Assembly: GCF_004402235.1 (NCBI RefSeq)
Contig: NZ_SOFS01000019.1
Span: 62,001-126,000, forward strand
Length of the DNA: 64,000 bases
Direction of reading: 5' to 3'
Origin: Cryobacterium glucosi
GTDB taxonomy: Bacteria > Actinomycetota > Actinomycetes > Actinomycetales > Microbacteriaceae
The position numbers and the translations under genes were made by a program. Of this stretch, positions 7,173 to 16,614 are shown one piece after another. Positions within the stretch are counted from its first letter, which is position 1. The number at the start of each line of letters is the position of its first letter. Under the pieces are notes generated by a model. It was not told where the DNA came from and ran no database searches. It saw only the letters and a list, made by a program, of their open reading frames with translations.

Positions 7173-8468
7173 ATGACCGACACCCTCTCCCCCGTCACGC
7201 CCATGAATCCCATCAAGCCGTTCGAATACCCGCTCAGCCGTGCCGCCTTCGCGCGGGCCACGAAGGTGATCCCGTCGGGGATCTACGGCCACCAGGGCCC
7301 CTCGGAGGGCTGCTACATCCCACAGGCCTCCTTCCCGCTCTTCTCCTCCCGCGCGGAGGGAAGCCGGTTCTGGGACGTCGACGGCAACGAATACATCGAC
7401 TACATGTGCGGCTACGGCCCCAACGTGCTCGGGTACGGCGACGCCGAGGTCCACGCGGCCGCCCGCAGGCAGGCCGAACTCGAGGACGTCGTCTCGATCC
7501 CGTCGACGATCATGGTCGACCTCGCCGAACTCCTCGTCGAGACGGTCGCGAGCGCAGACTGGGCCTTCTTCGCCAAGAACGGCGGCGACGCAACGACCCT
7601 CGCGATCATGACGGCACGCGCAGCGACCCGCCGCAAGAAGATCATCTTCGTGAAGGGTTACTACCACGGGGTGGCACCCTGGTCGCAGAAGCTCGACTAC
7701 CCCGGGGTCCTCGAAGAGGATGTCGCCAACAACCTGACCATTCCGTTCAACGATATCGAGGCCTTGCGCCAGACTCTCGAACAGCATGCCGGCCAGATCG
7801 CCGGGCTGATCGCCCAGCCGTACATGCACGGGAACTTCGTGGACAACGCGCTCCCGGCCGAGGGGTACTGGCAGGCCGTTCGCCGGCTCTGCGACGAGCA
7901 TGGCGTCGTCCTCATCGTCGACGACGTCCGGGCCGGCTTCCGGCTCGACCTGGCCGGTTCCGACCATTACTACGGCTTCAGTGCCGACCTGATCTGCTTC
8001 TGCAAGGCCCTCGCCAACGGTTACAACGTGTCCGCGCTCTGCGGCCGCGACTTCCTTAAGGACGCCGTCAGCAGCATCACATACACGGGCAGCTATTGGA
8101 TGAGCGCCGTGCCGTTCGCCGCCGCGATCGCCACGATCACCAAGCTGCACCGCATCGACGCGCCCACCCAGTTCGCCCGGCTCGGCACCCGGTTGACCAC
8201 GGGTCTCGTCGCGGCGGCACACGGCGAGGACTTCACCCTTGTATCCTCGGGGGAACCAGCCCTGTTCTACCTGCGTCTCGCCGACGACGACTCACTCATG
8301 CTTCACCAGGAATGGGTCGCCGAATGCGTGCAGCGCGGGGTATTCATCACCTCGCACCACAACCACTTCATCAACGCCGCCCTCACCGAAACGGACGTGG
8401 ACATGACGATCGATATAGCCAGGCAGGCCTTCTCAATCGTCCGGAAGCGGCATCCGCTGTGGAGCTGA
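7173..8468 (+). CDS. class III aminotransferase, glutamate-1-semialdehyde aminomutase-like
   Basis: A 431-residue fold-type I PLP enzyme. GSRFWDVDGNEYIDY (~66-80) and the PLP-lysine region FCKALANGYNVSA (~280-292) match class III aminotransferases and GSA aminomutases. The cofactor-Asp segment reads VDDVRAGFR, where DEV.TGFR is usual in the subgroup. HemL of tetrapyrrole synthesis is the nearest familiar family, but there are no hem genes nearby and the operon context (SDR, lipid-binding protein, MFS) points to a different amino donor or keto acceptor. A neighbouring SDR could make the carbonyl that this enzyme aminates (inference). Confidence 0.82.
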   Translation: MTDTLSPVTPMNPIKPFEYPLSRAAFARATKVIPSGIYGHQGPSEGCYIPQASFPLFSSRAEGSRFWDVDGNEYIDYMCGYGPNVLGYGDAEVHAAARRQAELEDVVSIPSTIMVDLAELLVETVASADWAFFAKNGGDATTLAIMTARAATRRKKIIFVKGYYHGVAPWSQKLDYPGVLEEDVANNLTIPFNDIEALRQTLEQHAGQIAGLIAQPYMHGNFVDNALPAEGYWQAVRRLCDEHGVVLIVDDVRAGFRLDLAGSDHYYGFSADLICFCKALANGYNVSALCGRDFLKDAVSSITYTGSYWMSAVPFAAAIATITKLHRIDAPTQFARLGTRLTTGLVAAAHGEDFTLVSSGEPALFYLRLADDDSLMLHQEWVAECVQRGVFITSHHNHFINAALTETDVDMTIDIARQAFSIVRKRHPLWS

Positions 8469-9649
8469 GCCCGCACCTCCCCGTCCCACGGGCGGAGCTG
8501 GTCTCGGTCGGGTCGACCTATGCCGTGCAGGGACTCGGGTACGCAGTGATCGCGACCTCCCTGCCCACCATCCAGGCACGCCAGTCCCTCGACGCGACCA
8601 TGGTGGCCCTCCTTCTCCTCGGGGTCTCGCTCGCCGCGGCGGGCGGATCGGTCCTCGCCGACGCGATCGCCATCCGCCGCAACAGCAAGGCCGCGCTGCT
8701 CAGCGGGCTCGCCGCCCAGGCCGTCGGGTTCTTCATGATGGCGACCGCACAGCCGGCCCCGATCTACATCGGTGCCGTACTGCTCTACGGCGTCGGGCTG
8801 GGCGCGGTGGATGCTTCGAGCGCGATGCAGGGCGTCCTCGTGCAGAGGGGCAGGCCCCGCCCCCTCCTGGGGCGGTTCTTCGCCGCCTACACGCTCGCCG
8901 CGATCGTGGGGGCATTCCTGATGGTCGCGCTCGTGGAGACCCCGGCCGGCGCCGGGGCGGTCCTCGCGATCGTCGGAGTGGTCGACGTGCTCGTCATCGT
9001 CGCCGGCTGGCGGCTCCTCGACACGGGTCATGCGGCCCGCAAGCCCGGGCACGCCCGCGACGCCACCCGCATTCCGCGCTGGCCCGTCTTCGTGATCGGG
9101 GCGCTCATCCTCGCCGCGTTCGTCGCCGATTCCGCCGTGAGCACCTGGAGCAGCATCTACCTCAGCGGCACGCTCCATACGGCGGCCTGGGCTGCGCCGC
9201 TCGGTTACGCCGCATACCAGATCGTCGTGCTCATCTCACGGCTCGGCGTGGACTACCTCGTCCGCCGTACCGCCCGCACGGTGATCGCAACGTCGGCCAT
9301 CGTCTTCGGCGGCATCGGATTCGTGGTGATCGCCCTGGTTCCGACCGAAGCAGGCGCGATCATCGGCTTCGCCCTCACCGGCGTGATCGCGGGGGCCCTC
9401 GTCCCGCTGTCCTTCGGGGCCGCCGGCGACGTCCTCCCGTCCCGCAGCGACGAGATCATCGCGAGGGTGAACCTCTTCAATTACGCCGGCGCCATCCTCG
9501 GCACCGTCATCGTCGGGGTGGTCGCCGACCAGACCGGTTTCGGCATCGCCTTCCTGATCCCCCTCGTGATCCTGGTCCTGGTCCTGCCCGCAACCCGGGC
9601 CCTGCGCAAGCCGAAAGCCATCCCCCTCGAGGCACCCCAGCCCGGCTGA
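8459..9649 (+). CDS. MFS transporter
   Basis: A 396-residue major facilitator protein with about twelve hydrophobic segments starting at ~15 (STYAVQGLGYAVIATSLPTI) and a central cytoplasmic loop around HAARKPGHARDATR (~180-195). The GTG start overlaps the aminotransferase stop by ten bases; no clear ribosome binding site is present, which suggests translational coupling. It is the last gene of the operon, and a hairpin follows at 9650. Import of the aminotransferase substrate or export of its product are both possible; nothing in the sequence sets direction or ligand. Confidence 0.85.
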   Translation: MELSPHLPVPRAELVSVGSTYAVQGLGYAVIATSLPTIQARQSLDATMVALLLLGVSLAAAGGSVLADAIAIRRNSKAALLSGLAAQAVGFFMMATAQPAPIYIGAVLLYGVGLGAVDASSAMQGVLVQRGRPRPLLGRFFAAYTLAAIVGAFLMVALVETPAGAGAVLAIVGVVDVLVIVAGWRLLDTGHAARKPGHARDATRIPRWPVFVIGALILAAFVADSAVSTWSSIYLSGTLHTAAWAAPLGYAAYQIVVLISRLGVDYLVRRTARTVIATSAIVFGGIGFVVIALVPTEAGAIIGFALTGVIAGALVPLSFGAAGDVLPSRSDEIIARVNLFNYAGAILGTVIVGVVADQTGFGIAFLIPLVILVLVLPATRALRKPKAIPLEAPQPG

Positions 9650-9671
9650 GCACGGCAACAGTTGCCCGTGC
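9650..9671 (+). terminator. hairpin after the MFS gene
   Basis: GCACGG-CAA pairs with TTG-CCGTGC around a three-base loop, with one bulged C, directly after the MFS stop codon. There is no strong T-run, so it may be a weak or Rho-assisted terminator separating this operon from the hut genes. Confidence 0.45.
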
Positions 9672-9775
9672 GGAACTGCCGGGCCTTGTCCGGAGCGTAA
9701 AAAAATGAAATCATGTTGTCACTAGATGGAAATTCTCCGGTCGCAGTTGATCGGATTCTCTCGAAAGGCGGCGGC

Positions 9776-10474
9776 ATGAGCCTGGACGCTCCGGAATCCA
9801 CGGGCACCCGGACCGTTGAACGCGCACTCGGCCTCCTCGCCTACGTGTGCGAACACGGCGCCGTGTCCCTGACCGAAGCCGCGCGCGGCAGCGACCTGTC
9901 GATCTCGACCGCCCTCCGACTCCTGCGGACCCTTGAAACCACGGGGTTCGTCTCGCGGGACGACAGCGGCGACTACCGGCCAGGGAGCATCACCATCCGG
10001 CTCGGCGCCCAGGCGCTCTCCCGGGAGACCATCGTCTCCGTCGCGGAGCCGAAGCTGCACGAGATCGTCGAGCTCACGAGCGAGAACGCCTACCTCGGCC
10101 TGCCGTCGACCTCGGACACCATGCTATACGCGGCCGGCGTGCACGGGACCCATCCGGTCCAGCTCGCCAACTGGGTCGGCCGGGTCATTCCCCGCTCGAC
10201 GACGGCTGCCGGAAGGGCATTCGCCGGCGCTGTCGGTCCCCGGGGTTTCACCGTCGTCCGAAGCGGAGCAGACCATGACTCGACTGCGATCGCCGTGCCC
10301 GTTCACTCGGTCGGCAAGATCGTCGCAACCGTGTCGGTCGTTATCCCGAACTACCGCGTCACCGATCCCGGACTGGATCGCATCGGCGCCCTTCTCATCC
10401 GGGTCGCCGGCGAGATCTCCGAACGGCTGGGTTCCGACCCGCTGCCGCAGAATCAGACAAAACCAACCGACTAA
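9776..10474 (+). CDS. IclR-family transcriptional regulator of the hut genes
   Basis: About 232 residues from the ATG at 9776; an upstream ATG at 9713 would add 21 residues of non-family sequence. The winged HTH is at residues ~10-60 ([43 protein letters not shown]), followed by a shortened IclR effector domain (~80-225). It lies 41 bases upstream of hutU in the same direction, so it is probably the local regulator and may respond to urocanate or histidine (inference from context). The leader 9672-9775 is AT-rich around a run of seven A's and is the likely promoter zone. Confidence 0.85.
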   Translation: MSLDAPESTGTRTVERALGLLAYVCEHGAVSLTEAARGSDLSISTALRLLRTLETTGFVSRDDSGDYRPGSITIRLGAQALSRETIVSVAEPKLHEIVELTSENAYLGLPSTSDTMLYAAGVHGTHPVQLANWVGRVIPRSTTAAGRAFAGAVGPRGFTVVRSGADHDSTAIAVPVHSVGKIVATVSVVIPNYRVTDPGLDRIGALLIRVAGEISERLGSDPLPQNQTKPTD

Positions 10475-10515
10475 CCAACCGGCGCCGGCCGGCATCAACC
10501 AGAAGGAAGAAAATC

Positions 10516-12183
10516 GTGGCCCAGAAGCATCTCCCCCGTCCGGTTCGCGCTGCCAGGGGCACCACCCTGACCGCGAAGAGCTGGCAGACCGAGGCGCCGT
10601 TGCGCATGCTGATGAACAACCTCGACCCCGAAGTCGCCGAGCGCCCCGACGATCTCGTCGTCTACGGAGGCACCGGAAAGGCCGTCCGCAGCTGGGAGGC
10701 GTTCGACGCGATCGTCCGCACCCTGCGGGAGCTCGAGGACGACGAAACCCTGCTCGTGCAGTCCGGTAAGCCGGTCGGGGTCTTCCGCACCCACACCTGG
10801 GCGCCACGGGTACTGATCGCCAACTCGAACCTCGTCGGAGACTGGGCGACCTGGCCCGAATTCCGCAAACTCGAGCAGGCCGGCCTGACCATGTACGGCC
10901 AGATGACCGCCGGTTCGTGGATCTACATCGGCACCCAGGGGATCCTGCAGGGCACGTTCGAGACCTTCGCCGCCATTGCCGACAAACGATTCGACGGCAC
11001 TCTCGCCGGAACCCTCACCCTCACCGGCGGCGCAGGCGGCATGGGCGGAGCCCAGCCCCTCGCCGTGACGATGAACGGCGGCGCGGTGCTGATCGTGGAC
11101 GTCGACCCCGCCAGACTGCAGCGCCGCGTCGACCACGGCTACCTCGACGAGATGACGGACGACCTCGACGACGCCGTCGCCCGGGTCCTCGCCGCGAAGG
11201 CGGACCGCCGGGCGCTCTCCGTCGGATTCGTCGGCAACGCGGCATCCGTCTTCACCGAACTGCTCGAACGCGGAGTTGCGATCGACATCGTCACCGACCA
11301 GACCAGTGCGCACGACCCGCTCAGCTACCTGCCGGAGGGCATCAGCGTCGCCGACTGGCACACCCGCGCCGCCGCGGACCCCGAGGACTTCACGATCCGG
11401 GCGCGGGCATCGATGGCCAGGCACGTCACCGCGATGGTCGGGTTTCGCGACGCGGGGGCCGAGGTGTTCGACTATGGCAACTCGATCCGTGCCGAGGCGG
11501 TCCTGGGCGGATGCGAGCGCGCATTCGAGATTCCGGGTTTTGTTCCCGCCTACATCCGGCCGCTGTTCGCCGAGGGCAAGGGACCGTTCCGCTGGGCCGC
11601 CCTCTCCGGGGACCCGGCCGACATCGCAGCGACCGACCGGGCGATCCTCGAACTGTTCCCGAACGATGCGAAACTCGCGCGCTGGATCCACGGCGCCCAG
11701 GAGAAGGTGCAGTTCGAAGGCCTCCCCGCCAGGATCTGCTGGCTCGGCTACAAGGAACGGCACCTCGCCGGGCTGCGGTTCAACGAGATGGTCGCCTCCG
11801 GCGAGATCAGTGCCCCGATCGTGATCGGACGCGACCACCTCGACGCCGGCTCCGTCGCTTCTCCGTACCGCGAGACCGAGGCGATGAAGGACGGCTCGGA
11901 CGCGATCGCCGACTGGCCGCTGCTCAATGCCCTGCTCAACACGGCGTCCGGCGCGACCTGGGTGTCGATCCACCAGGGCGGCGGCGTCGGCATGGGCCGG
12001 TCGATCCACGCCGGCCAGGTCACCGTCGCCGACGGAACGGATCTCGCCGCCCAGAAGATTGAACGGGTACTGATCAACGATCCCGGCACCGGCGTGATGC
12101 GTCACGTCGACGCCGGTTACGAGCGGGCGGCCGCCGTTGCCCGTGAGCGCGGGCTGCGTGTGCCGATGTGGGAGGCCGAATGA
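10516..12183 (+). CDS. hutU: urocanate hydratase
   Basis: The 555-residue enzyme converts urocanate to 4-imidazolone-5-propionate using tightly bound NAD+ as an electrophile, the second step of histidine degradation. The length matches the family. Signatures include YGGTGKA (~50-56), ANSNLVGDW (~102-110), the NAD-binding [10 protein letters not shown] (171-180), and [17 protein letters not shown] with the conserved active-site Cys. GTG start with AGAAGGAAGA upstream. It is the first enzyme gene of the operon, and its stop overlaps the next ATG. Histidine ammonia-lyase (hutH), which makes its substrate, is not in the window. Confidence 0.98.
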   Translation: MAQKHLPRPVRAARGTTLTAKSWQTEAPLRMLMNNLDPEVAERPDDLVVYGGTGKAVRSWEAFDAIVRTLRELEDDETLLVQSGKPVGVFRTHTWAPRVLIANSNLVGDWATWPEFRKLEQAGLTMYGQMTAGSWIYIGTQGILQGTFETFAAIADKRFDGTLAGTLTLTGGAGGMGGAQPLAVTMNGGAVLIVDVDPARLQRRVDHGYLDEMTDDLDDAVARVLAAKADRRALSVGFVGNAASVFTELLERGVAIDIVTDQTSAHDPLSYLPEGISVADWHTRAAADPEDFTIRARASMARHVTAMVGFRDAGAEVFDYGNSIRAEAVLGGCERAFEIPGFVPAYIRPLFAEGKGPFRWAALSGDPADIAATDRAILELFPNDAKLARWIHGAQEKVQFEGLPARICWLGYKERHLAGLRFNEMVASGEISAPIVIGRDHLDAGSVASPYRETEAMKDGSDAIADWPLLNALLNTASGATWVSIHQGGGVGMGRSIHAGQVTVADGTDLAAQKIERVLINDPGTGVMRHVDAGYERAAAVARERGLRVPMWEAE

Positions 12184-13397
12184 CGGCGCCGGCAACGGCG
12201 CACGGCCTGCTCTCCGGCCTCGACGAGATCGCGGACATCGGCAGGGATGCCCGGCGCGGCGGTTACTCCAGGCACCTGTGGCAGCCGGCCGACCTGGAAC
12301 TGCGCGACTGGTTCACCGGACGCGCCGTCCGGCTCGGGCTCGACGTGGAGATCGACCGGAACGGAAACACCTGGGCGTGGTGGGGGCCGCGCGGCGACGA
12401 TGCGATCGTGGTGGGAAGCCACCTCGATTCCGTCCCGGGCGGCGGTGCGTACGACGGCCCCCTCGGCGTGGTCAGTGCCCTCGAGGCGATATACCGACTG
12501 CAGGCGAGCGGGTTCCGGCCCGCACGCCCCTGCGCCGTGCTGGTCTTCGCCGAGGAGGAGGGCTCCCGGTTTGGTATCGCCTGCCTCGGCTCCCGGCTGA
12601 TGACCGGCGCACTCGATGCAGGTCGGGCCCGCGCTCTCGTCGACGCGGACGGAATCTCGCTCGAAGCAGCGGCATCCGCTGCCGGCATCGACCCGGCCGG
12701 CCTCGGCGAGGACCGGGCCGCCCTCGCACGCATCGGCTTGTTCCTCGAACTGCACGTGGAGCAGGGCCGCGGGTTGATCGACCTGGGCAGCCCGGTCGCG
12801 GTCGCCTCCTCGATCCTCGCCCATGGGCGCTGGCGCATCACCTTCACAGGAGAGGGCAACCACGCCGGTGCCACGCGCATGACCGACCGTCGGGACCCGA
12901 TGCTCGCAGCCGCCCGCTCGATGCTCGCGGTTCGGGATGCCGCCGTCGCGAGCACCGGCTCCCGGGCCACGATCGGCCGGATCGAGGCCGTGCCCGGTGG
13001 CACCAACGTGATCTCCTCGCAGGTCACTGTCTGGCTCGACGCCCGTGCCGCCGAGGATGCCGCAGCACAGGACCTCGTCACGGAGATCACCGCGCGGGTG
13101 TCGGCGGCCGCCGCAGCAGAGGGATGCACCGCGGTCGTTGCCGAGGAATCCTGGAGCGGCGCCGTCGCTTTCGATGAGGCGCTGCGCGACCGGCTCGTTC
13201 ACTCCCTGCACGGCGTCCCTACTCTCCCGACGGGCGCCGGCCACGATGCCGGAGTGCTGTCGAGTCGCCTGCCCACGGCGATGATCTTCGTGCGAAACCC
13301 GACCGGTGTCTCCCATTCGCCAGAGGAGTTCGCTACGCTCGACGACTGCCTCGCCGGCGTCGCGGCACTCGAGCAGGTTCTCCGGGAGCTGCTGTGA
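12180..13397 (+). CDS. M20-family amidohydrolase (allantoate amidohydrolase / N-carbamoylase type) in the hut operon
   Basis: A 405-residue zinc hydrolase of the M20 hydantoinase/carbamoylase group. Metal and catalytic motifs are present: [19 protein letters not shown] (HxD, ~78-96), EEEGSRFG (EEE, ~125), LELHVEQG (~183), GNHAGATRM (dimer-domain substrate site, ~222) and GAGHDAG (metal His, ~352). In sequence it resembles allantoate amidohydrolase, but it sits between hutU and hutF with 4-base overlaps. The HutF route yields N-formyl-L-glutamate, which needs a deformylase, and no HutG-type gene is present. I infer that this protein hydrolyses N-formylglutamate. Start ATG at 12180, with GGGAGG upstream. 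Confidence 0.85.
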   Translation: MTAPATAHGLLSGLDEIADIGRDARRGGYSRHLWQPADLELRDWFTGRAVRLGLDVEIDRNGNTWAWWGPRGDDAIVVGSHLDSVPGGGAYDGPLGVVSALEAIYRLQASGFRPARPCAVLVFAEEEGSRFGIACLGSRLMTGALDAGRARALVDADGISLEAAASAAGIDPAGLGEDRAALARIGLFLELHVEQGRGLIDLGSPVAVASSILAHGRWRITFTGEGNHAGATRMTDRRDPMLAAARSMLAVRDAAVASTGSRATIGRIEAVPGGTNVISSQVTVWLDARAAEDAAAQDLVTEITARVSAAAAAEGCTAVVAEESWSGAVAFDEALRDRLVHSLHGVPTLPTGAGHDAGVLSSRLPTAMIFVRNPTGVSHSPEEFATLDDCLAGVAALEQVLRELL

Positions 13398-14806
13398 AAC
13401 CGGGAATCACCGTGACGTTCTGGTGCGCACGCGCCCTGATCGACGGCGCGCCTGTTGACGCGGTCCGGGTGCACGCGGCCCCGGACGGGACGATCGCCCG
13501 GCTGGAGCGGGGCGTTCCGGCGCGCGCCGGCGACACGGTCCTCGGTACCGTGGTCCCCGGGATGGGCGACGCGCATTCGCACGCCTTCCACCGTGCCCTG
13601 CGCGGACGCACGCAGGCCGACGGCGGCGATTTCTGGCGCTGGCGGGAGAGAATGTACGCCGCGGCATCCGCTCTGGACCCCGACCTGTACTACGAACTCA
13701 CCTCGGCGGTGTTCGCCGAGATGCTCGTCAGCGGCTGGACGGCCGTCGGCGAATTCCACTATGTGCACCACCGGCAGGACGGCCGGCCGTACCCGGATGC
13801 CCACGCCATGGAGCTCGCGGTCGCGGCCGCCGCACGAGACACCGGGATCCGCCTGACCCTGCTCGACACCTGCTACCTGCGCGGGGGCGCGGATCGTCCG
13901 CTCTCCGACCTGCAGCGGCGGTTCGGCGACGGCTCGGCGGAGGCCTGGCTGCAACGCTGGTCGAGCCTGCGGGACACCCTCGATACCGACGCTCGTACTC
14001 TGGCCGGTCCAGGCCCTGCCGTCACGCTCGGTGCCGCCGTGCACTCGGTGCGGGCTGTGCCCCGGTCGGCGATGGCGACGATCCTCGCCGGGTTGCCAGC
14101 AACGGTTCCACTGCACATCCACCTCTCCGAACAGCCCCAGGAGAACGCGGAGTGCCTCGCCGAATACGGCCTCACCCCGACGGGCCTGCTGCACGAACTC
14201 GGCGCTCTGACTCCCCGGCTGAGCGTCGTCCACGCGACCCACCTGACCGACGACGACGTCGAACTCCTCGGCACCGCCGGCGTGACGGCCGTGTTCTGCC
14301 CGACCACAGAGGCCGACCTGGGCGACGGGATCGGGCCCGCTCGACGCCTGGCGGATGCCGGCGCCCGGCTTGCCCTCGGATCCGACCAGAACGCGGTTGT
14401 CGACCCCTTTCTCGAGACCCGCGGCCTCGAGGCCGGCGAACGTCTCGCCTCCGGTCGGCGCGGCCGATTCTCACCACCGGAACTGACCGAGACACTCACC
14501 CGCGGCGGCTACGCGTCGCTCGGGCTCGGAACCGGCGGGCTGCAGGTCGGTGCGTGGCTGGACCTCGTCGAACTCGACACCGCCTCGGTCCGCACCGTCG
14601 GCGCGGGTCCCGACCAGCTCCCGCTTGTCGCTACCGCGAGCGATGTGCGCCGCGTCATCGTCGGCGGACGTATCATCGCGAGCGACGGGCTTCTCGTGTC
14701 GCCCGCTGCCGACCCCGCAGTCCTGCTCTGTGCCGCCCTGCACCGGATCGACGACACCATCGACCGCATGAACCCGGTCCGCCTGATCCCGAAGGAACGC
14801 GCATGA
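13394..14806 (+). CDS. hutF: formimidoylglutamate deiminase
   Basis: A 470-residue amidohydrolase-superfamily enzyme that deiminates N-formimino-L-glutamate to N-formyl-L-glutamate and ammonia. The metal motif HSHAFHRALRG is at ~57-67; HIHLSEQPQENAEC (~240), the VHATHLTDDD histidine (~275) and LGSDQN (~330) complete the metal and substrate sites. The amidohydrolase barrel and length agree with HutF proteins. The GTG start overlaps the M20 gene stop by four bases, so translation is likely coupled. Its presence shows that histidine is degraded by the five-step route through formylglutamate rather than by direct HutG formiminoglutamase. Confidence 0.93.
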   Translation: MKPGITVTFWCARALIDGAPVDAVRVHAAPDGTIARLERGVPARAGDTVLGTVVPGMGDAHSHAFHRALRGRTQADGGDFWRWRERMYAAASALDPDLYYELTSAVFAEMLVSGWTAVGEFHYVHHRQDGRPYPDAHAMELAVAAAARDTGIRLTLLDTCYLRGGADRPLSDLQRRFGDGSAEAWLQRWSSLRDTLDTDARTLAGPGPAVTLGAAVHSVRAVPRSAMATILAGLPATVPLHIHLSEQPQENAECLAEYGLTPTGLLHELGALTPRLSVVHATHLTDDDVELLGTAGVTAVFCPTTEADLGDGIGPARRLADAGARLALGSDQNAVVDPFLETRGLEAGERLASGRRGRFSPPELTETLTRGGYASLGLGTGGLQVGAWLDLVELDTASVRTVGAGPDQLPLVATASDVRRVIVGGRIIASDGLLVSPAADPAVLLCAALHRIDDTIDRMNPVRLIPKERA

Positions 14807-15996
14807 CCTCCGAACTGATCACCGATATCGGCGAGCTGAGCACGTTCGCCGGCCACGAGGACCGTCGCGCGAACGCCGCGCTCGTCATCGACAACGGCAG
14901 GATCGCCTGGATCGGCGACGCCGAGCATCCGCCCGTCGCCGACGTGCGCACGAGTGTCGGCGGGCGGGCCGTGCTGCCGGGGTGGGTCGACTCGCATTCC
15001 CACCTCGTCTTCGCCGGCGACCGCTCCGCTGAATTCGAGGCGCGCATGGCCGGGACGAAATATGCCGCCGGCGGCATCAGCACCACCGTGAACGCGACCA
15101 GGGCCGCAACGGATGCCCAACTCGAGTCCAATCTCCGAGCCTTGCGCGACGAGGCGCGGGCTCAGGGCACCACCTTCCTCGAGACCAAGACCGGCTACGG
15201 CCTCGACGTCGAAACCGAGCGCCGGTCCGCGGAGATCGCCTCTCGCGGGGCGGACGTGGTGACCTTCCTGGGCGCGCATCTGGTTCCGGAGGGCATCAGC
15301 GCCCGCGACTACCTCGACCTCGTGACCGGCCCGATGCTGGCCGCCGTCAGGCCGTGGGTCAGTTTCATGGACGTGTTCTGCGAGCGCGGGGCCTTCGACG
15401 TCGAACAGTCCCGGGAGGTCCTGCTCGCCGGCCGGGCGGCGGGGCTCGGCCTGCGTGTGCACGGCAACCAGCTCGGACACGGCGGGGGTGTCGCCCTGGC
15501 CGTCGAGCTCGGGGCGGCGAGCGTCGACCACTGCAACTACCTGACTCCCGCCGACTTCGATGCCCTCGCCGCGTCGGACACGGTGGCGACCGTACTGCCG
15601 GCCTGCGACCTGTCCACCCGGGAACCACTCGCGCCGGCCCGCGCGCTCCTCGACGCGGGCATCACCGTGGCGATCGCGACCAACTGCAATCCCGGCACCT
15701 CGTACACGACCTCGATGCAGTTCTGCATCGCAACGGCCGTGCTGCAGATGCACCTGACCGTTGAGGAAGCCGTGCGCGCGGCCACTCGAGGCGGTGCCCG
15801 CGCCCTCGGGCGTGACTCTGGGGTGGATGCCGTCGGCTCGCTCCGGGTCGGCGGTCGCGCCGATCTGCAGGTACTTGACGCGCCCTCCATCTCGCACATC
15901 GCCTATCGGCCGGGGGTACCGCTGACCGCCGCCACCTGGCTGCTCGGACAGCGCGTGCCCACGGTGGTGACCCGTGCCGCCCGAGCAGCGTTCTGA
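14803..15996 (+). CDS. hutI: imidazolonepropionase
   Basis: The 397-residue amidohydrolase opens imidazolonepropionate to N-formiminoglutamate (third hut step). Metal motif DSHSHLVFAGDR (~62-73), substrate region TKTGYGLD (~128), HGNQLGHGGGVALAVELGAASVDH (~220-243) and NPGTSYTTSMQF (~297) are recognisable. One oddity: the strand-8 segment reads IATNCNPG, with Asn where many amidohydrolases place a metal-binding Asp (T-D-x-NPG). Start ATG at 14803 with GAAGGA upstream, overlapping the hutF stop by four bases. Confidence 0.93.
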   Translation: MTSELITDIGELSTFAGHEDRRANAALVIDNGRIAWIGDAEHPPVADVRTSVGGRAVLPGWVDSHSHLVFAGDRSAEFEARMAGTKYAAGGISTTVNATRAATDAQLESNLRALRDEARAQGTTFLETKTGYGLDVETERRSAEIASRGADVVTFLGAHLVPEGISARDYLDLVTGPMLAAVRPWVSFMDVFCERGAFDVEQSREVLLAGRAAGLGLRVHGNQLGHGGGVALAVELGAASVDHCNYLTPADFDALAASDTVATVLPACDLSTREPLAPARALLDAGITVAIATNCNPGTSYTTSMQFCIATAVLQMHLTVEEAVRAATRGGARALGRDSGVDAVGSLRVGGRADLQVLDAPSISHIAYRPGVPLTAATWLLGQRVPTVVTRAARAAF

Positions 15997-16600
15997 CGCC
16001 GTCTCCCGCGCGAGCGCCCGGGTGCCGGTCGCCTGGCGCAATGGCGGAGGCTGGACGAGCACTGTGGCCGTAGCGCCCCCTGCGGCGACAATGGACGATT
16101 TCGACTGGCGGGTCAGCATCGCGACGATCGCCGGCGACTCGGCATTCTCCGAGTTCGCCGGCATCGACCGATACCTCGTCCCGCTGTCCGCGGCCGGGCT
16201 CGACCTGACCATCGACGGCACCTTGCAACACATCAGCCAGTACGAGGTCTGCGCTTTTCCCGGGGAGAGCCTCGTCTCATCGACAGGTTCGGCGGAGAGC
16301 TCCGACGACCTGAACCTGATGCTGCGCCGCACCGCCGCGACGGGTTCCCTCCGCGTCGAGCGTCTCACCGACCCGTTATCGGTGATGCCGGGACCCGACG
16401 AGAGCGTCCTGGTCGTCGTCCTCGAGGGCGAGGTCGAGATCGACGGCGCGCCAGGCACAGACTCCCTTGCCCTGGGCCTCCGCGACGCCATGCTGGTCAC
16501 GCCGGGACAGTCCGAGACGCTCCGCGGCGAAGCCATCGTGGCTTTCGCATCCACGGCGGTCAGGAACATCCCGTCGGTGCCGGACATCACTGTCACCTGA
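15974..16600 (+). CDS. hutD: HutD/Ves family protein
   Basis: A 208-residue bicupin of the HutD family. The signature VPVAWRNGGGWTSTVAV (~16-32) and FDWRVSIATIAGDSAFSEFAGIDRYLVPLSAAGLDL (~41-78) are clear. HutD commonly accompanies histidine-utilisation genes and is thought to limit or tune the pathway, possibly by binding formiminoglutamate; its exact role is not settled. The GTG start lies 23 bases inside hutI, so it is the translationally coupled last gene of the operon. It converges on the DUF222-HNH gene with only 14 bases between stops. Confidence 0.9.
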   Translation: MPPEQRSDAVSRASARVPVAWRNGGGWTSTVAVAPPAATMDDFDWRVSIATIAGDSAFSEFAGIDRYLVPLSAAGLDLTIDGTLQHISQYEVCAFPGESLVSSTGSAESSDDLNLMLRRTAATGSLRVERLTDPLSVMPGPDESVLVVVLEGEVEIDGAPGTDSLALGLRDAMLVTPGQSETLRGEAIVAFASTAVRNIPSVPDITVT

Positions 16601-16614
16601 TTCAGCCGGGCCGG

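Noticed and set aside
6456-8222. 588-residue minus-strand reading frame
   Set aside because: It lies antisense to the SCP2-like and aminotransferase genes; composition is that of a GC-rich shadow frame and no motif is present.
14509-16596. 695-residue minus-strand reading frame
   Set aside because: Antisense to hutF/hutI/hutD, low-complexity Arg/Gly/Ala, no domain.
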